Shown: positions 7,284 to 15,798 of the stretch, piece after piece
Numbering within the stretch: position 1 is the stretch's first letter
How the letters are laid out: each line of letters opens with the position of its first letter
NCBI RefSeq assembly: GCF_000282375.1
Contig: NZ_AKJK01000075.1
Span: 1-54,248, forward strand
Reading direction: 5' to 3'
Length of the DNA: 54,248 nucleotides
Origin: Pseudomonas sp. GM50
Lineage (GTDB): Bacteria > Pseudomonadota > Gammaproteobacteria > Pseudomonadales > Pseudomonadaceae
Program-made: the position numbers and the translations under genes
Notes under the pieces: generated by a model
What the model was told of the DNA's origin: nothing
Database searches by the model: none
Seen by the model: only the letters and a program-made list of their open reading frames with translations

Positions 7284-9332
7284 ATGATGGTGAACCCACA
7301 GCTAACAGCCTTCAGCGCGCAAGACCTCGATTACATCACCGCGCTCGGGCCTGCGTCGTTGAACGAAGGACCGATCGCCGAGCTGGATCAGGCTTGGCTG
7401 GCTTGCCTGAAAGGGCGCATCGATCGACCTGCGGGGGTCAGGCAGGTTATCTGGGATTCCTGGCTGCGCAGCGTCAGTGCCGGCCTCGATCCTGAGGATG
7501 GCGAATACCGGTTCGTCGCCCCGGCCGTTCTGGCCGCAACACTTGCGGCCAATCGGGCCTTGATCGCCGCAGCGGCGGAGGTCATGAAGGGATTGCTGGC
7601 TTACAACCCCAGGGGCCATATCAATCTGACCGATGCCGCAGGCACGACCCTGTATTTCTGTGGCCTGGACCTCACGCCTGTGGGCAGTCGGCTGCTGGAG
7701 TCGGTGCAGGGCACCAACTGCACCGGGCTGGCGCTTGCCGAGGATCGCTTGGTGTATGTACTGGCCGAGGAGAACTTCGGGATCGGCCTGCGTCGGCGGC
7801 GCATGCATTGTGCTGCCGCGCCGATCAGGGATGCGCAGGGCAGGACGCTGGCCATGCTGACCTTGACCGCCGAGCCGGGCTGGTTTCATTTCCATACACT
7901 GGGCACCGTCCAGGCAGCGGCCGAAGCGGTCTCGCGGCAGATGGCGCTGCAGATACTGCTGGAAGAACAGCAAACCGTCCTCGAAGTGCTCAACGAGGGG
8001 CTTGTGGTGCTGGATGAGCGGGGCTGCATCAAGGCGCTCAACCGTTATGCCCGCCAATTGTTTCGTGTGGGCCGGGATCTGTTGGGCAGCCCGTTCCAGC
8101 GTCTGGGCCAGAGTGAGCTGACCGATGAGATTCTGCTGCGCGGCGGGGAAGGGCAGCAGTATGAAGGGATAAGGGACCTGGATTGCACGTTTGAGTTGCA
8201 TGATCGCAGCCACTTGGCGTGTCTGGTCTCGGTGTGCCCACTGGAGCAGGGCGGGCGCATTGTTTCGTTGCGCGAGAACCGGCGCATCCGGGAAATTACC
8301 CGGCGGATCATCGGCACCCAAGCCAGCTACACCTTCGAGACCATTCAAGGCAGTTCGCGAGCCATACAGGACGCGTTGCACCTGGGGCGGATTGCCAGTC
8401 GCAGTGACTCGACCACGCTGATCCTGGGGGAAAGCGGCACCGGCAAGGAGCTGTTCGCCCAGGCGATCCATAACGCCAGCGAGCGTCGCAACGGTCCGTT
8501 TGTGGCGGTCAATTGCGGGGCCATTCCGCGCGATCTGGTGCAGAGCGAACTGTTTGGTCATGTCGAGGGCGCCTTCACCGGATCGGCCCGTGGCGGCTCT
8601 GCCGGGAAGTTCGAATTGGCCGATGGCGGAACGATCTTCCTCGACGAAATCGGTGACATGTCTTTTGATGCCCAAGTCAGCCTGTTGCGCGTCTTGCAAG
8701 AAGGTGAGGTGACTCGCGTGGGCGCGAAAAAATCGCAGCAAGTGGATGTGCGTATCATCGCCGCCACCCACCGCAATCTGAGCCAGGCGGTTGCCGATGG
8801 CGCCTTCCGTGAGGATCTTTACTACCGGCTCAATGTGCTGAACCTGACGGTTCCGCCGCTGCGGATGCGTCGGGAAGATGTTCCATTGCTGGCGCGGCAT
8901 TTTCTCAATCGTTGCACCCGGTCGTTGCGCAAATCGGTGCAGGGCATCTCGCCAGAGGCGTTGGATATTCTTTCGGCCTACAGCTGGCCGGGTAATGTTC
9001 GCGAGTTGGAAAACACCATTGAACGCGCGACCAATCTGGCGGTGACCGAACTGATCCAGCCAGCTGATCTACCGCTTGAAATCAAACAAAGGCTACGTCA
9101 GCCGACGCCAGGAAGTGTGCCCGAACCCCGGGCAGCCCTGGACCTTGGCACCCATGAAATGAATGCGATCATCGCGGCCCTCAGGGATACCCGCGGCAAC
9201 ATCCGACTGGCCGCGAGGCAGCTGAATGTTTCTCGCGGCGGGTTGTACAACAAGATGAATCGATTCGGGCTGAGTGCTGATGCTTTTCGTGAAGGAGCCA
9301 ATGGGGAGAGTTCAGCCTCGAGTGTTCTCTGA
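7284..9332 (+). CDS. σ54-dependent enhancer-binding regulator, AcoR type
   Basis: A 682-residue activator of σ54 promoters. The N-terminal sensory region (residues ~20-200) has the AcoR-like pattern VIWDSWLRSVSAGLDP and a GAF-like domain, followed by a PAS-like segment at about 225-320 (LVVLDERGCIKALNRYA). The AAA+ domain has the Walker A motif GESGTGKE, the σ54-contacting loop GAFTGS at residues 429-434 (usually GAFTGA), GGTIFLDEIGDM and the arginine-finger region. A Fis-type helix-turn-helix closes the protein (NIRLAARQLNVSRGGLYN). The start at 7284 is chosen over 7239 because GGAAG precedes it and the intervening bases hold the putative UAS. It is divergent from the mocACB operon and is its probable activator, presumably sensing the inositol derivative. 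Confidence 0.9.
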   Translation: MMVNPQLTAFSAQDLDYITALGPASLNEGPIAELDQAWLACLKGRIDRPAGVRQVIWDSWLRSVSAGLDPEDGEYRFVAPAVLAATLAANRALIAAAAEVMKGLLAYNPRGHINLTDAAGTTLYFCGLDLTPVGSRLLESVQGTNCTGLALAEDRLVYVLAEENFGIGLRRRRMHCAAAPIRDAQGRTLAMLTLTAEPGWFHFHTLGTVQAAAEAVSRQMALQILLEEQQTVLEVLNEGLVVLDERGCIKALNRYARQLFRVGRDLLGSPFQRLGQSELTDEILLRGGEGQQYEGIRDLDCTFELHDRSHLACLVSVCPLEQGGRIVSLRENRRIREITRRIIGTQASYTFETIQGSSRAIQDALHLGRIASRSDSTTLILGESGTGKELFAQAIHNASERRNGPFVAVNCGAIPRDLVQSELFGHVEGAFTGSARGGSAGKFELADGGTIFLDEIGDMSFDAQVSLLRVLQEGEVTRVGAKKSQQVDVRIIAATHRNLSQAVADGAFREDLYYRLNVLNLTVPPLRMRREDVPLLARHFLNRCTRSLRKSVQGISPEALDILSAYSWPGNVRELENTIERATNLAVTELIQPADLPLEIKQRLRQPTPGSVPEPRAALDLGTHEMNAIIAALRDTRGNIRLAARQLNVSRGGLYNKMNRFGLSADAFREGANGESSASSVL

Positions 9333-10361
9333 GGTCACGATCTGCAACGGGATATGGATTCGATGCCGTATCGGATCGAAGTCCGGTGCGGTCTGCAATT
9401 CCACCAACAAATCGACCAGCGCTGCCGCCAGTAATCGCGGCTGGGAATCGATGACCAAACTGATCAAACCCTGCGACAAAGCCTGGCGCGACAGCTCGGT
9501 CGACTCCTGCAGAATGCAGCACAGCGACGGCTGCTTCGGTAGCTGCGACAGGGCATTGATGACCCCGTCGCCGCCACCGCCGACCACGCACAAACCGCGC
9601 AAGTCGTCATGCCGCGCCAGCAGGTCCAGCGTCGCCTCTTCGGTGATGTCGCAATTGTCCAGATTGATCACCGCTTCCAGCAGCCGCAACCCTGGGGCGC
9701 GCTCCGCCAGGTAGCTGCGTAGCCCCTCGACCCGCGCCTGATGGCCAAGAAAACGGTGGCCGCCGAGCAACACCCCGACGCTGCCTTTGCGGGCGCCACA
9801 CGTGTGCGCCATCAGCCAACCCATGGTACGTCCGACCTCGTGATTGTCCTGGCCGACATAAGGCTCATCCGCCGCCTCATGAATGTCCGACAGCATCGCG
9901 ATCACCGGCACGCCGGCCTCTCTGATCTGTGCGATGGCGGCATTGATCAGCGGATGCGCGAAGCTGACCACCGCCAGACCGTCGCACTGCACTGCCAGTT
10001 GTTCGATCTGAGCAATGATCGCGCTGGGCGTGCGATCGAAAACGTACTCGAATTGAATGCTCAGGTTGGCGCCAGCCTGACGCTGCGCCGCCTCGGTGAT
10101 GGCGGCGGCCACATTGCCATAGAACGCCTGGGCGGTACCGAGCAGCAGGATGCCGAAACGATAGGTGGGACGCCGTTCGCGGATCCGCTGGCCGATCAGC
10201 CTGGCGGCGAAATAACCGACGGCTTCGGCGGCCTGGAAAACCTGCTCGGCGGTGTCCGGGTTGACCGGAGCCCTGGCGTTGAGCACCCGGTCCACGGTGG
10301 CGACACTCAAGCCAGCGTGTTCGGCAACGGTGGCGATGGTTGGGCGTTTAGTGTTGTTCAT
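9312..10361 (-). CDS. LacI-family transcriptional regulator
   Basis: A 349-residue LacI/GalR-type repressor. The N-terminal helix-turn-helix with hinge is clear (PTIATVAEHAGLSVATVDRVLNARAPVN, residues ~6-34; shown here only as the family signature region). The remaining ~280 residues form a sugar-binding core like that of periplasmic sugar-binding proteins, with the patterns VGQDNHEVGRTMGWLMAH and GVLLGGHRFLGHQAR. The gene is convergent with the σ54 activator and the two coding ends overlap by 21 bases. It is divergent from the mocD-like gene, with a perfect operator-like palindrome in the shared upstream region. It probably represses both itself and mocDEF until an inositol-type inducer binds. 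Confidence 0.9.
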   Translation of the reverse strand: MNNTKRPTIATVAEHAGLSVATVDRVLNARAPVNPDTAEQVFQAAEAVGYFAARLIGQRIRERRPTYRFGILLLGTAQAFYGNVAAAITEAAQRQAGANLSIQFEYVFDRTPSAIIAQIEQLAVQCDGLAVVSFAHPLINAAIAQIREAGVPVIAMLSDIHEAADEPYVGQDNHEVGRTMGWLMAHTCGARKGSVGVLLGGHRFLGHQARVEGLRSYLAERAPGLRLLEAVINLDNCDITEEATLDLLARHDDLRGLCVVGGGGDGVINALSQLPKQPSLCCILQESTELSRQALSQGLISLVIDSQPRLLAAALVDLLVELQTAPDFDPIRHRIHIPLQIVTSENTRG

Positions 10362-10379
10362 GGCGGGCCCCGCAAGCGC

Positions 10380-10399
10380 CTTGATAGAAAACTATCAAG
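10380..10399. promoter_or_regulatory. Probable LacI-family operator
   Basis: CTTGATAG-AAAA-CTATCAAG is a perfect palindrome with eight-base arms, 19 bases upstream of the lacI-type start codon. A second copy of the arm, CTTGATAG, lies at 10422-10429, so two sites in tandem are possible. Position and symmetry fit autoregulation plus control of mocDEF. Confidence 0.75.
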
Positions 10400-10446
10400 C
10401 TTCAATGGGCCTGGATGATAGCTTGATAGGGAATGTATTCAAGGGC

Positions 10447-10475
10447 TTGAGGGTGATTTCTGCGCTCTCTATATT
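10447..10475 (+). promoter_or_regulatory. σ70-type promoter of the mocD operon
   Basis: TTGAGG at 10447-10452 and TATATT at 10470-10475 are separated by 17 bases, close to the -35/-10 consensus. Transcription would begin near 10482, about 60 bases upstream of the mocD ATG. The half operator at 10422-10429 lies just upstream of the -35. Confidence 0.6.
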
Positions 10476-10541
10476 TTCCCCAGCGATGTGATCCCGCGTC
10501 GAAAAGTGCCTAAAACAATCAAGCTTGCGGAGAACAATAAA

Positions 10542-11654
10542 ATGCCTGAACAAAACGCAGCCTTTGAAAACCCCGGTAAACCCAAGCCTCGGGATTATCG
10601 ATTGACCGGCCCCGAAGCCGCCCGAGCGGTGCAAAAAGGCCTGGTATCGGCAAGCTGGTACCAATCCCCCATTTCTCGTAAACGCATGAAGGAATTGATG
10701 CAGCGCCGCGATGGCCCGGCCTTGCTTGATACCGCGATCTGGCTGTCGGCGATGATCGTGACCGGCTTCGGCGGTTACTGGTTCTGGGGCTCCTGGGCCT
10801 GTGTTCCGTTCTTCTTCGTCTACGGGCTGCTCTACGGCACGGCGTCCAATGCCCGTTGGCACGAAGCGGGTCACGGTACGGCGTTCAAGACCCGCTGGAT
10901 GAATGATGCGGTCTATCAGCTGTCGAGCTTTATGTTCATGTTCGAACCCCAAGTCTGGCGCTGGAGCCATGCACGGCACCACACCGACACCGTGATCGTC
11001 GGCCGCGATCCGGAGATCGTCGAACCACGTCCGCCAAGCCTGATCAATATGGTGCTGAGCCTGTTCAGAATGCCTTACGCGTTGAACACGATGTGGTCAG
11101 TCTGCAAGCACGCGGCAGGGCGGATGGGTGAAGAAGAACAGACGTTCATCCCCGAATCCGAGTGGCCCAAGGTGGTGAGGGACGCACGCGTCTGGCTAGC
11201 GATTTATGCGCTCACCGTGGGCACTGCGGTTTATCTGCAGAGCTGGTTGCCGCTGATGTTTATCGGCCTGCCGACCCTCTATGGCGGTTGGCTGTCCTAC
11301 CTGTTCGGCCTGTCGCAGCATGTCGGCCTGGCTGAGGACGTACTCGATCACCGCAGCAACTGCCGCACGATTTATATGGGCCCGGTGCTGCGCTTCATGT
11401 ACCTCAACATGAACTATCACCTTGAGCATCACATGTATCCGATGGTGCCGTTTCACGCGCTGGCGCAGCTTCACGAGGAGATCCGCCGTGACTGCCCGCC
11501 GCCTTACACCAGTCTGTTCGAGGCCTTCAAGGAAATCCTCCCGACCATCTGGAAGCAGCGCAAAGACCCGACGTATTTCGTCAGTCGTCCTTTGCCACAA
11601 CGCGCAGCGCCGACCGCCAACGTCCAGGCAGAACCTGAAGTAACGCCGGCCTGA
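10542..11654 (+). CDS. mocD: Membrane fatty-acid-desaturase/hydroxylase family oxygenase (MocD-like)
   Basis: A 370-residue integral-membrane di-iron oxygenase. The three histidine boxes are present: H107-EAG-H111, H143-ARHH147 and H293-LEHH297. Hydrophobic segments lie near residues 66-100 and 220-265. In Sinorhizobium, MocD is the oxygenase of the MocDEF system that converts 3-O-methyl-scyllo-inosamine to scyllo-inosamine, presumably by oxidative O-demethylation. The adjacent Rieske ferredoxin and reductase genes match that three-part system. GGAG precedes the ATG by about 9 bases. A lipid desaturase role cannot be excluded by sequence alone, but the context favours MocD. Confidence 0.82.
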   Translation: MPEQNAAFENPGKPKPRDYRLTGPEAARAVQKGLVSASWYQSPISRKRMKELMQRRDGPALLDTAIWLSAMIVTGFGGYWFWGSWACVPFFFVYGLLYGTASNARWHEAGHGTAFKTRWMNDAVYQLSSFMFMFEPQVWRWSHARHHTDTVIVGRDPEIVEPRPPSLINMVLSLFRMPYALNTMWSVCKHAAGRMGEEEQTFIPESEWPKVVRDARVWLAIYALTVGTAVYLQSWLPLMFIGLPTLYGGWLSYLFGLSQHVGLAEDVLDHRSNCRTIYMGPVLRFMYLNMNYHLEHHMYPMVPFHALAQLHEEIRRDCPPPYTSLFEAFKEILPTIWKQRKDPTYFVSRPLPQRAAPTANVQAEPEVTPA

Positions 11655-11674
11655 CATCCAATAGGCACAACCCC

Positions 11675-11764
11675 TGTGGGAGCGGGCTTGCTCGCGAAGA
11701 CGGCGTCACAGTCAACATCGATGGCGCCTGATACACCGCTTTCGCGAGCAAGCCCGCTCCCACA
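11675..11764. repeat. REPIN inside the mocD-mocE gap
   Basis: Perfect 24-base inverted arms at 11675-11698 and 11741-11764 with the core GGAGCGGGCTTGCTCGCG. The loop resembles the loops of the repeats at 32692-32912. It sits between two genes expected to be co-transcribed, so it could attenuate or stabilise the message. Confidence 0.9.
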
Positions 11765-11803
11765 TGACACCTTCCTGTGTGTACCACTACAAGAGAAAAC
11801 GCC

Positions 11804-12124
11804 ATGACCGATCAATGGATCGATGTATGTGCCGTGGACGATATCGACGATGAAGATGTCATTCGTTTCGACCATGGCCAGCACACCTATGCCGTCTACC
11901 GCTCCGCCAACAGCGAGTTTTTCGCCACCGCGGGCCTGTGCACCCATGAGTCCATCCACTTGGCTGATGGTTTGGTGATGGACCATGTCGTCGAGTGCCC
12001 CAAGCACAACGGGCGTTTCGACTACCGCTCCGGCAAAGCCCTTGGCGCACCGGTGTGCGTCAATCTCAAGACCTATGAAGTCCGGGTCGAGGCGGGGCGT
12101 GTACTGCTCGCCATCACGGTTTAA
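11804..12124 (+). CDS. mocE: Rieske [2Fe-2S] ferredoxin (MocE-like)
   Basis: A 106-residue Rieske-type ferredoxin. The cluster ligands are C46-T-H48 and C65-PK-H68 in CTHESIHLADG and CPKHNGRFDYRSG. The size is typical of stand-alone ferredoxins of oxygenase systems. It would carry electrons from the reductase encoded 18 bases downstream to the MocD-type oxygenase. The start at 11804 is preceded by AAGAGA. Rhizobial MocE plays this role in rhizopine demethylation. It is separated from mocD by a REPIN. Confidence 0.88.
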   Translation: MTDQWIDVCAVDDIDDEDVIRFDHGQHTYAVYRSANSEFFATAGLCTHESIHLADGLVMDHVVECPKHNGRFDYRSGKALGAPVCVNLKTYEVRVEAGRVLLAITV

Positions 12125-12142
12125 CTGCACGGAGTCTGTGCC

Positions 12143-13384
12143 ATGAATCCTGCCAATGCTCCACTGGTCATCGTTGGCGCCGGGCATGCGGGTGGCCGTG
12201 CGGCCCTGACCCTGCGCGGCGAAGGTTATAGCGGTCGCCTGATCCTGATAGGCGACGAGTCTCACCCGCCCTATGAACGTCCGCCGCTGTCCAAGGGGCT
12301 GTTGCAGGGCACGGTCGAGCTGGCGGGTTACAGCCTGTGCGATACCGCTCAGCTCGCCGAACTGGACATCGAACACCTGGCCGGCAACCCGGTGAAATGC
12401 CTGGATCCGCAGCAGCATCGTTTGCAACTGGCCGACGGCAACTGGCTGCATTACGCGCGGCTGTTATTGGCGACGGGAGGGCGGTCGCGCAGACTCGCCT
12501 CGGTACCCGAGCACCTGCTCAATGTGCTTTATCTGCGTACCCATGACGAGGCGCTGGCACTGCGCGCTTCGTTGCAACCTGACGCGCGGGTGGTGATCAT
12601 CGGTGGCGGCTTCATCGGGCTCGAAGTCGCCGCCACCGCCCGAGCCTTGGGTTGCACGGTGACTTTGCTCGAGGCCGGACCGCGTTTGGCGGGACGGGTG
12701 TTGCCGGAGCAACTGTCCAGTGTCCTGCTGGACCTGCATCGCAGTCAGGGCGTGGATGTTCGGCTGAATGTGGCGATTGAGGCGGTGCAGGGCGCTACTC
12801 ACGTTGAGTCCGTGCAATTGGTCGACGGCGAGTTGCTGCCCTGTGACTTGGTGGTGGTGGGCATCGGCATGCAACCCAACACTGAGCTGGCCGCGGCCGC
12901 AGGACTTGAGGTCGGCCAGGGCATTCGCGTCGATGCCCAACTGCGCACCAGCGCGCCGGACATCTTTGCGGCGGGCGATGTCTGTGAGTTTCGACTGCAC
13001 CCGCAAGGCGTTTTCCAACGTCAGGAAACCTGGCGCAACGCCGAGACCCAAGGTCGTCACGCCGCCCTGAATCTGTTGGGCGGCGAGCTGCCCTTCGAGG
13101 TCATTCCCGGTTTTTGGTCCGATCAATACGACTGGGGATTGCAGACCGTGGGCGTGATCGCAAACACACAACCCACGGCGAGCCGGACAACTCCGGGTGG
13201 CGGATTCCTGTTGTTCTACCTCGATGCCGAGCAACGTTTGCAAGGTGCTTGCGGCTGGGGGCAGGGGAATAGCATCGCCAAGGACATCAAGCTGTGCGAA
13301 CGGCTGATCGCTCACCGTAACCTCCTTTCGGTAGACGCTCTGGCCGACGCCGATGTACCGCTCAAACAACTGCTGAGGAACTGA
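12143..13384 (+). CDS. mocF: FAD-dependent ferredoxin reductase (MocF-like)
   Basis: A 413-residue NAD(P)H:ferredoxin reductase of the oxygenase-coupled type. The N-terminal FAD-binding motif is VIVGAGHAGGRAAL, the central NAD-binding motif is VVIIGGGFIGLEVAATA near residues 150-166, and the second FAD contact is DIFAAGDVCEF near residue 275. The C-terminal domain has the WSDQYDWGLQTVG pattern typical of this group. It starts 18 bases after the Rieske gene and ends one base before the next start, so it is in the mocDEF operon. It would reduce the MocE-type ferredoxin. Confidence 0.88.
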   Translation: MNPANAPLVIVGAGHAGGRAALTLRGEGYSGRLILIGDESHPPYERPPLSKGLLQGTVELAGYSLCDTAQLAELDIEHLAGNPVKCLDPQQHRLQLADGNWLHYARLLLATGGRSRRLASVPEHLLNVLYLRTHDEALALRASLQPDARVVIIGGGFIGLEVAATARALGCTVTLLEAGPRLAGRVLPEQLSSVLLDLHRSQGVDVRLNVAIEAVQGATHVESVQLVDGELLPCDLVVVGIGMQPNTELAAAAGLEVGQGIRVDAQLRTSAPDIFAAGDVCEFRLHPQGVFQRQETWRNAETQGRHAALNLLGGELPFEVIPGFWSDQYDWGLQTVGVIANTQPTASRTTPGGGFLLFYLDAEQRLQGACGWGQGNSIAKDIKLCERLIAHRNLLSVDALADADVPLKQLLRN

Positions 13385-13385
13385 C

Positions 13386-14234
13386 ATGCGTGAATTCCTG
13401 GTCTTTCAGTCCCAGTGGGCCATGCAAGATCACCGCGGCCAATGCGACCTTTCCCTGGAAGCGCAAGTGGAGAAAATCGCCGCCGCCGGCTTCGACGGCA
13501 TCACCGACCATTTCTGGGTCGCGCCACATGCCGCTCGCCTGCATGCCGCCGCCAAGGCGCAAGGCTTGCAAATCGAAGGGCAGGTGTTCCCCCGCACCGT
13601 GGATGATCTGGCGGCAGCAATCGATGTCGCGGCCCGCTACGGCTGCCACCACCTCACGCTGCAAGCAGACGTGCGGCCGCGCACGTTGAAGCAAGCTATT
13701 GAACTGATCGAAGGCTGGCAGCGTCTGGCCGAGCAGGTGGACTTTCCCGTTCTGCTGGAAACCCACCGTTATCGCCTCACCAATGACCTGTTATTCACCC
13801 TCGACATACTCGCTGAAATGCCCGATCTCAAACTGTTGGCCGACCTGTCCCACTATGTCGTGGGCCGCGAACTGCCAGAGCCAGCCACTGCCGAAGACGA
13901 CGAACAGATTCACACCATCCTGCGCCACAGTTGGGGGTTTCATGGTCGTGTCGCCAACGGCGAACAGGTCCAGGTGCCCCTGAGCTTCGCCCAGCATCGA
14001 CCCTGGCTGGAACGTTTCCTGGGCTGGTGGCGCTATGGGATAGAGGATTGGCTGGCCCGACCGAACACGCCCGACAGCCTGTCCTTCACCTGTGAACTCG
14101 GCCCGCCACCCTATGCCATCACGGGTGCTGATGGACGCGACATCACCGATCGCTGGGCCGAGGCGCTGATGCTTAAGAAGGTGATACGTGAGGTTTGGAA
14201 TGACTGCCGGGCACGGTCAAACGATGGGGGCTGA
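13386..14234 (+). CDS. Second TIM-barrel sugar isomerase/epimerase-like protein
   Basis: A 282-residue xylose-isomerase-like TIM-barrel protein. Likely metal-binding strands are visible as VLLETHRYRLTND, LKLLADLSHYV and HGRVANGEQ. It begins one base after the mocF stop codon (TGACATG), so it is translated from the same message as the demethylase genes. It is only distantly similar in pattern to the MocC-like protein at 5279-6067, so the two are not duplicates. Its reaction is unknown; an isomerase or dehydratase acting on a keto- or amino-inositol or a sugar acid is plausible. It is the last gene of the operon; no terminator was found before 14365. Confidence 0.75.
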   Translation: MREFLVFQSQWAMQDHRGQCDLSLEAQVEKIAAAGFDGITDHFWVAPHAARLHAAAKAQGLQIEGQVFPRTVDDLAAAIDVAARYGCHHLTLQADVRPRTLKQAIELIEGWQRLAEQVDFPVLLETHRYRLTNDLLFTLDILAEMPDLKLLADLSHYVVGRELPEPATAEDDEQIHTILRHSWGFHGRVANGEQVQVPLSFAQHRPWLERFLGWWRYGIEDWLARPNTPDSLSFTCELGPPPYAITGADGRDITDRWAEALMLKKVIREVWNDCRARSNDGG

Positions 14235-14364
14235 TTTAATGCGGTTGTGTTGCGTCGACCGGTTGAATCCACAACCCAAGCGCTCAATGCTGGACCCATA
14301 GCCGACGCTCGCAAACGTCTACGCAACCATGGGCGATTCACACTGTCGCGCTGCGGAGTTTGTT

Positions 14365-15798
14365 TTATTGCCCTTTCGTCCTTTCATCCATTGCTTTTTC
14401 TTGCTCTGGCGACACCTTGTTTTGAGGTTGATAGAGTCCCGGCGCGGCTGTCTGTTCGGTACTTGAAGCGGCATTGCCAGTCGCTCCCTGTAACATTGCT
14501 TTTTCCGCTTTCAATAATTCGTCCATTGCTCTTTCTTGCTCTGCCGATACCTTGTTTTGGGGTTGGTAGAGTCCCGGTGTGGCTGTATACCCGGTACGTG
14601 AAGCGGCATTGCCAGTCGCTCCCTGTAACCTTGCTTTTTCCGCTTTCAACCATTCGTCCATTGCTTTTTCTTGCTCTGTCGATACCTTGTTTTGGGGTTG
14701 GTAGAGTCCCGGTGCGGCTGTATACCCGGTACGTGCAGCGGCATTGCCAGTCGCTCCCTGTAACCTTGCATTTTCCGCTTTCAACCATTCGTCCATTGCT
14801 CTTTCTTGCTCTGCCGATACCTCATGTTGAGGTTGATAGTGCCCCGGAGTGGCTATATATCCACTGCCGTCATAACTGGGCTCGTCGTTTTTAACGGTGC
14901 CATCCTTCAGGTGCTCCGGGTTTTCACTCGATTTAACAGTGTTTGCGGTGGGTGCATCACTAGCTGTGTTAGACCCCACGGTGGGGGTAGTGGGGGCAGA
15001 GACGTTGTCTACTCTAACTTTTGATTTGTTTTTATTAGCCAATTTATTGTTGTTTTTTTGCATTTTCTTAGCCGTTGAAGACGCAGAGTTTAGTTCTTTT
15101 TTATTTTTGTTAACAAGACTATCAACTGGAACGTAGCTAATAATTTGGTTGGGTTTTCTTTTTATTTTAGAATTATAAAATTTGACTTGCCTCTGGGTTA
15201 GCTGAATATCAGCCATAGGCGGCAACCGAATGAGACCAATAATCGCTTCGCGAGCAATAGCATATGTCAGTTGATCAAAGCTATAAAAAAAATTATTACT
15301 GGATTTTGGTATGGCAGGGGTTAGCGTCATTACTTCAATGGCGCTGTCATGCTTGGAGAGTATTTTTCCTGCCGCTAAATCTTTATATGTGTAAACAACA
15401 TTGCACGTCGAGCGAATTCCACCCCGCGCGTTGCTGATAGACACTGAAGATACTTCTGCGCTTATTTCAATGCGGCCACTGTAATGTCCAAATTCGATAA
15501 AGCGACCGCTGTTATTAATTTCTTTCTGGGTCGCATTCTTGATGGTGTTTCCCCAGTTTGAAATTTGTAATTCGGCTGAAAAATCATTGTCTATATCTAC
15601 ATTTCCCTTGGTTTTTATTTCTACGGGAAGCACAATAATGTCTACATTGTATGCATAGTCATAATAGTCAATATCAGAAACAATGCTCTTGTTTCTTTCG
15701 CTTGAGATTTCAGAGTAATTTCTTATGTCGGCACAACTCGTCATTCCAAAAAAGCTAAAAGCCAGGACGAGTAAGGCAGTTCTTTTTTTTATCGACAT
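14365..15798 (-). CDS. Hypothetical lipoprotein with C-terminal 45-residue tandem repeats
   Basis: A 477-residue protein starting with a lipoprotein-type signal (MSIKKRTALLVLAFSFFGMTSC, predicted lipidated cysteine near residue 22). Residues ~25-215 form a folded-looking domain without recognisable family. Residues ~220-310 are low-complexity (K, N, S, T and P rich). Residues 314-477 are 3.6 copies of a 45-residue unit with the pattern ATPGLYQPQNKVS...EQEKAMDEWLKAEKARLQGATGNAA. TAGGAGAG precedes the ATG. The 5' two thirds are clearly AT-richer than the neighbouring genes, suggesting acquisition by transfer. A surface or outer-membrane-anchored protein is likely; function unknown. Confidence 0.7.
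   Translation of the reverse strand: MSIKKRTALLVLAFSFFGMTSCADIRNYSEISSERNKSIVSDIDYYDYAYNVDIIVLPVEIKTKGNVDIDNDFSAELQISNWGNTIKNATQKEINNSGRFIEFGHYSGRIEISAEVSSVSISNARGGIRSTCNVVYTYKDLAAGKILSKHDSAIEVMTLTPAIPKSSNNFFYSFDQLTYAIAREAIIGLIRLPPMADIQLTQRQVKFYNSKIKRKPNQIISYVPVDSLVNKNKKELNSASSTAKKMQKNNNKLANKNKSKVRVDNVSAPTTPTVGSNTASDAPTANTVKSSENPEHLKDGTVKNDEPSYDGSGYIATPGHYQPQHEVSAEQERAMDEWLKAENARLQGATGNAAARTGYTAAPGLYQPQNKVSTEQEKAMDEWLKAEKARLQGATGNAASRTGYTATPGLYQPQNKVSAEQERAMDELLKAEKAMLQGATGNAASSTEQTAAPGLYQPQNKVSPEQEKAMDERTKGQ
14368..14859 (-). repeat. 135-bp coding tandem repeat, 3.6 copies
   Basis: The repeat encodes residues 314-358, 359-403, 404-448 and a partial 449-477 of the lipoprotein. Nucleotide identity between copies is high, including synonymous sites, which implies recent duplication or gene conversion. 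Copy number may differ between strains. Confidence 0.9.

Noticed and set aside
7302..8900. A 532-codon minus-strand frame opposite the σ54 activator
   Set aside because: Its composition (long Q/H/R/P-rich stretches) is typical of antisense frames; the plus strand encodes a textbook AAA+ activator.
14368..14859. Mobile element boundary at the repeat block
   Set aside because: The repeat is in frame within a single protein, has no terminal inverted repeats, and no transposase or target duplication is visible.
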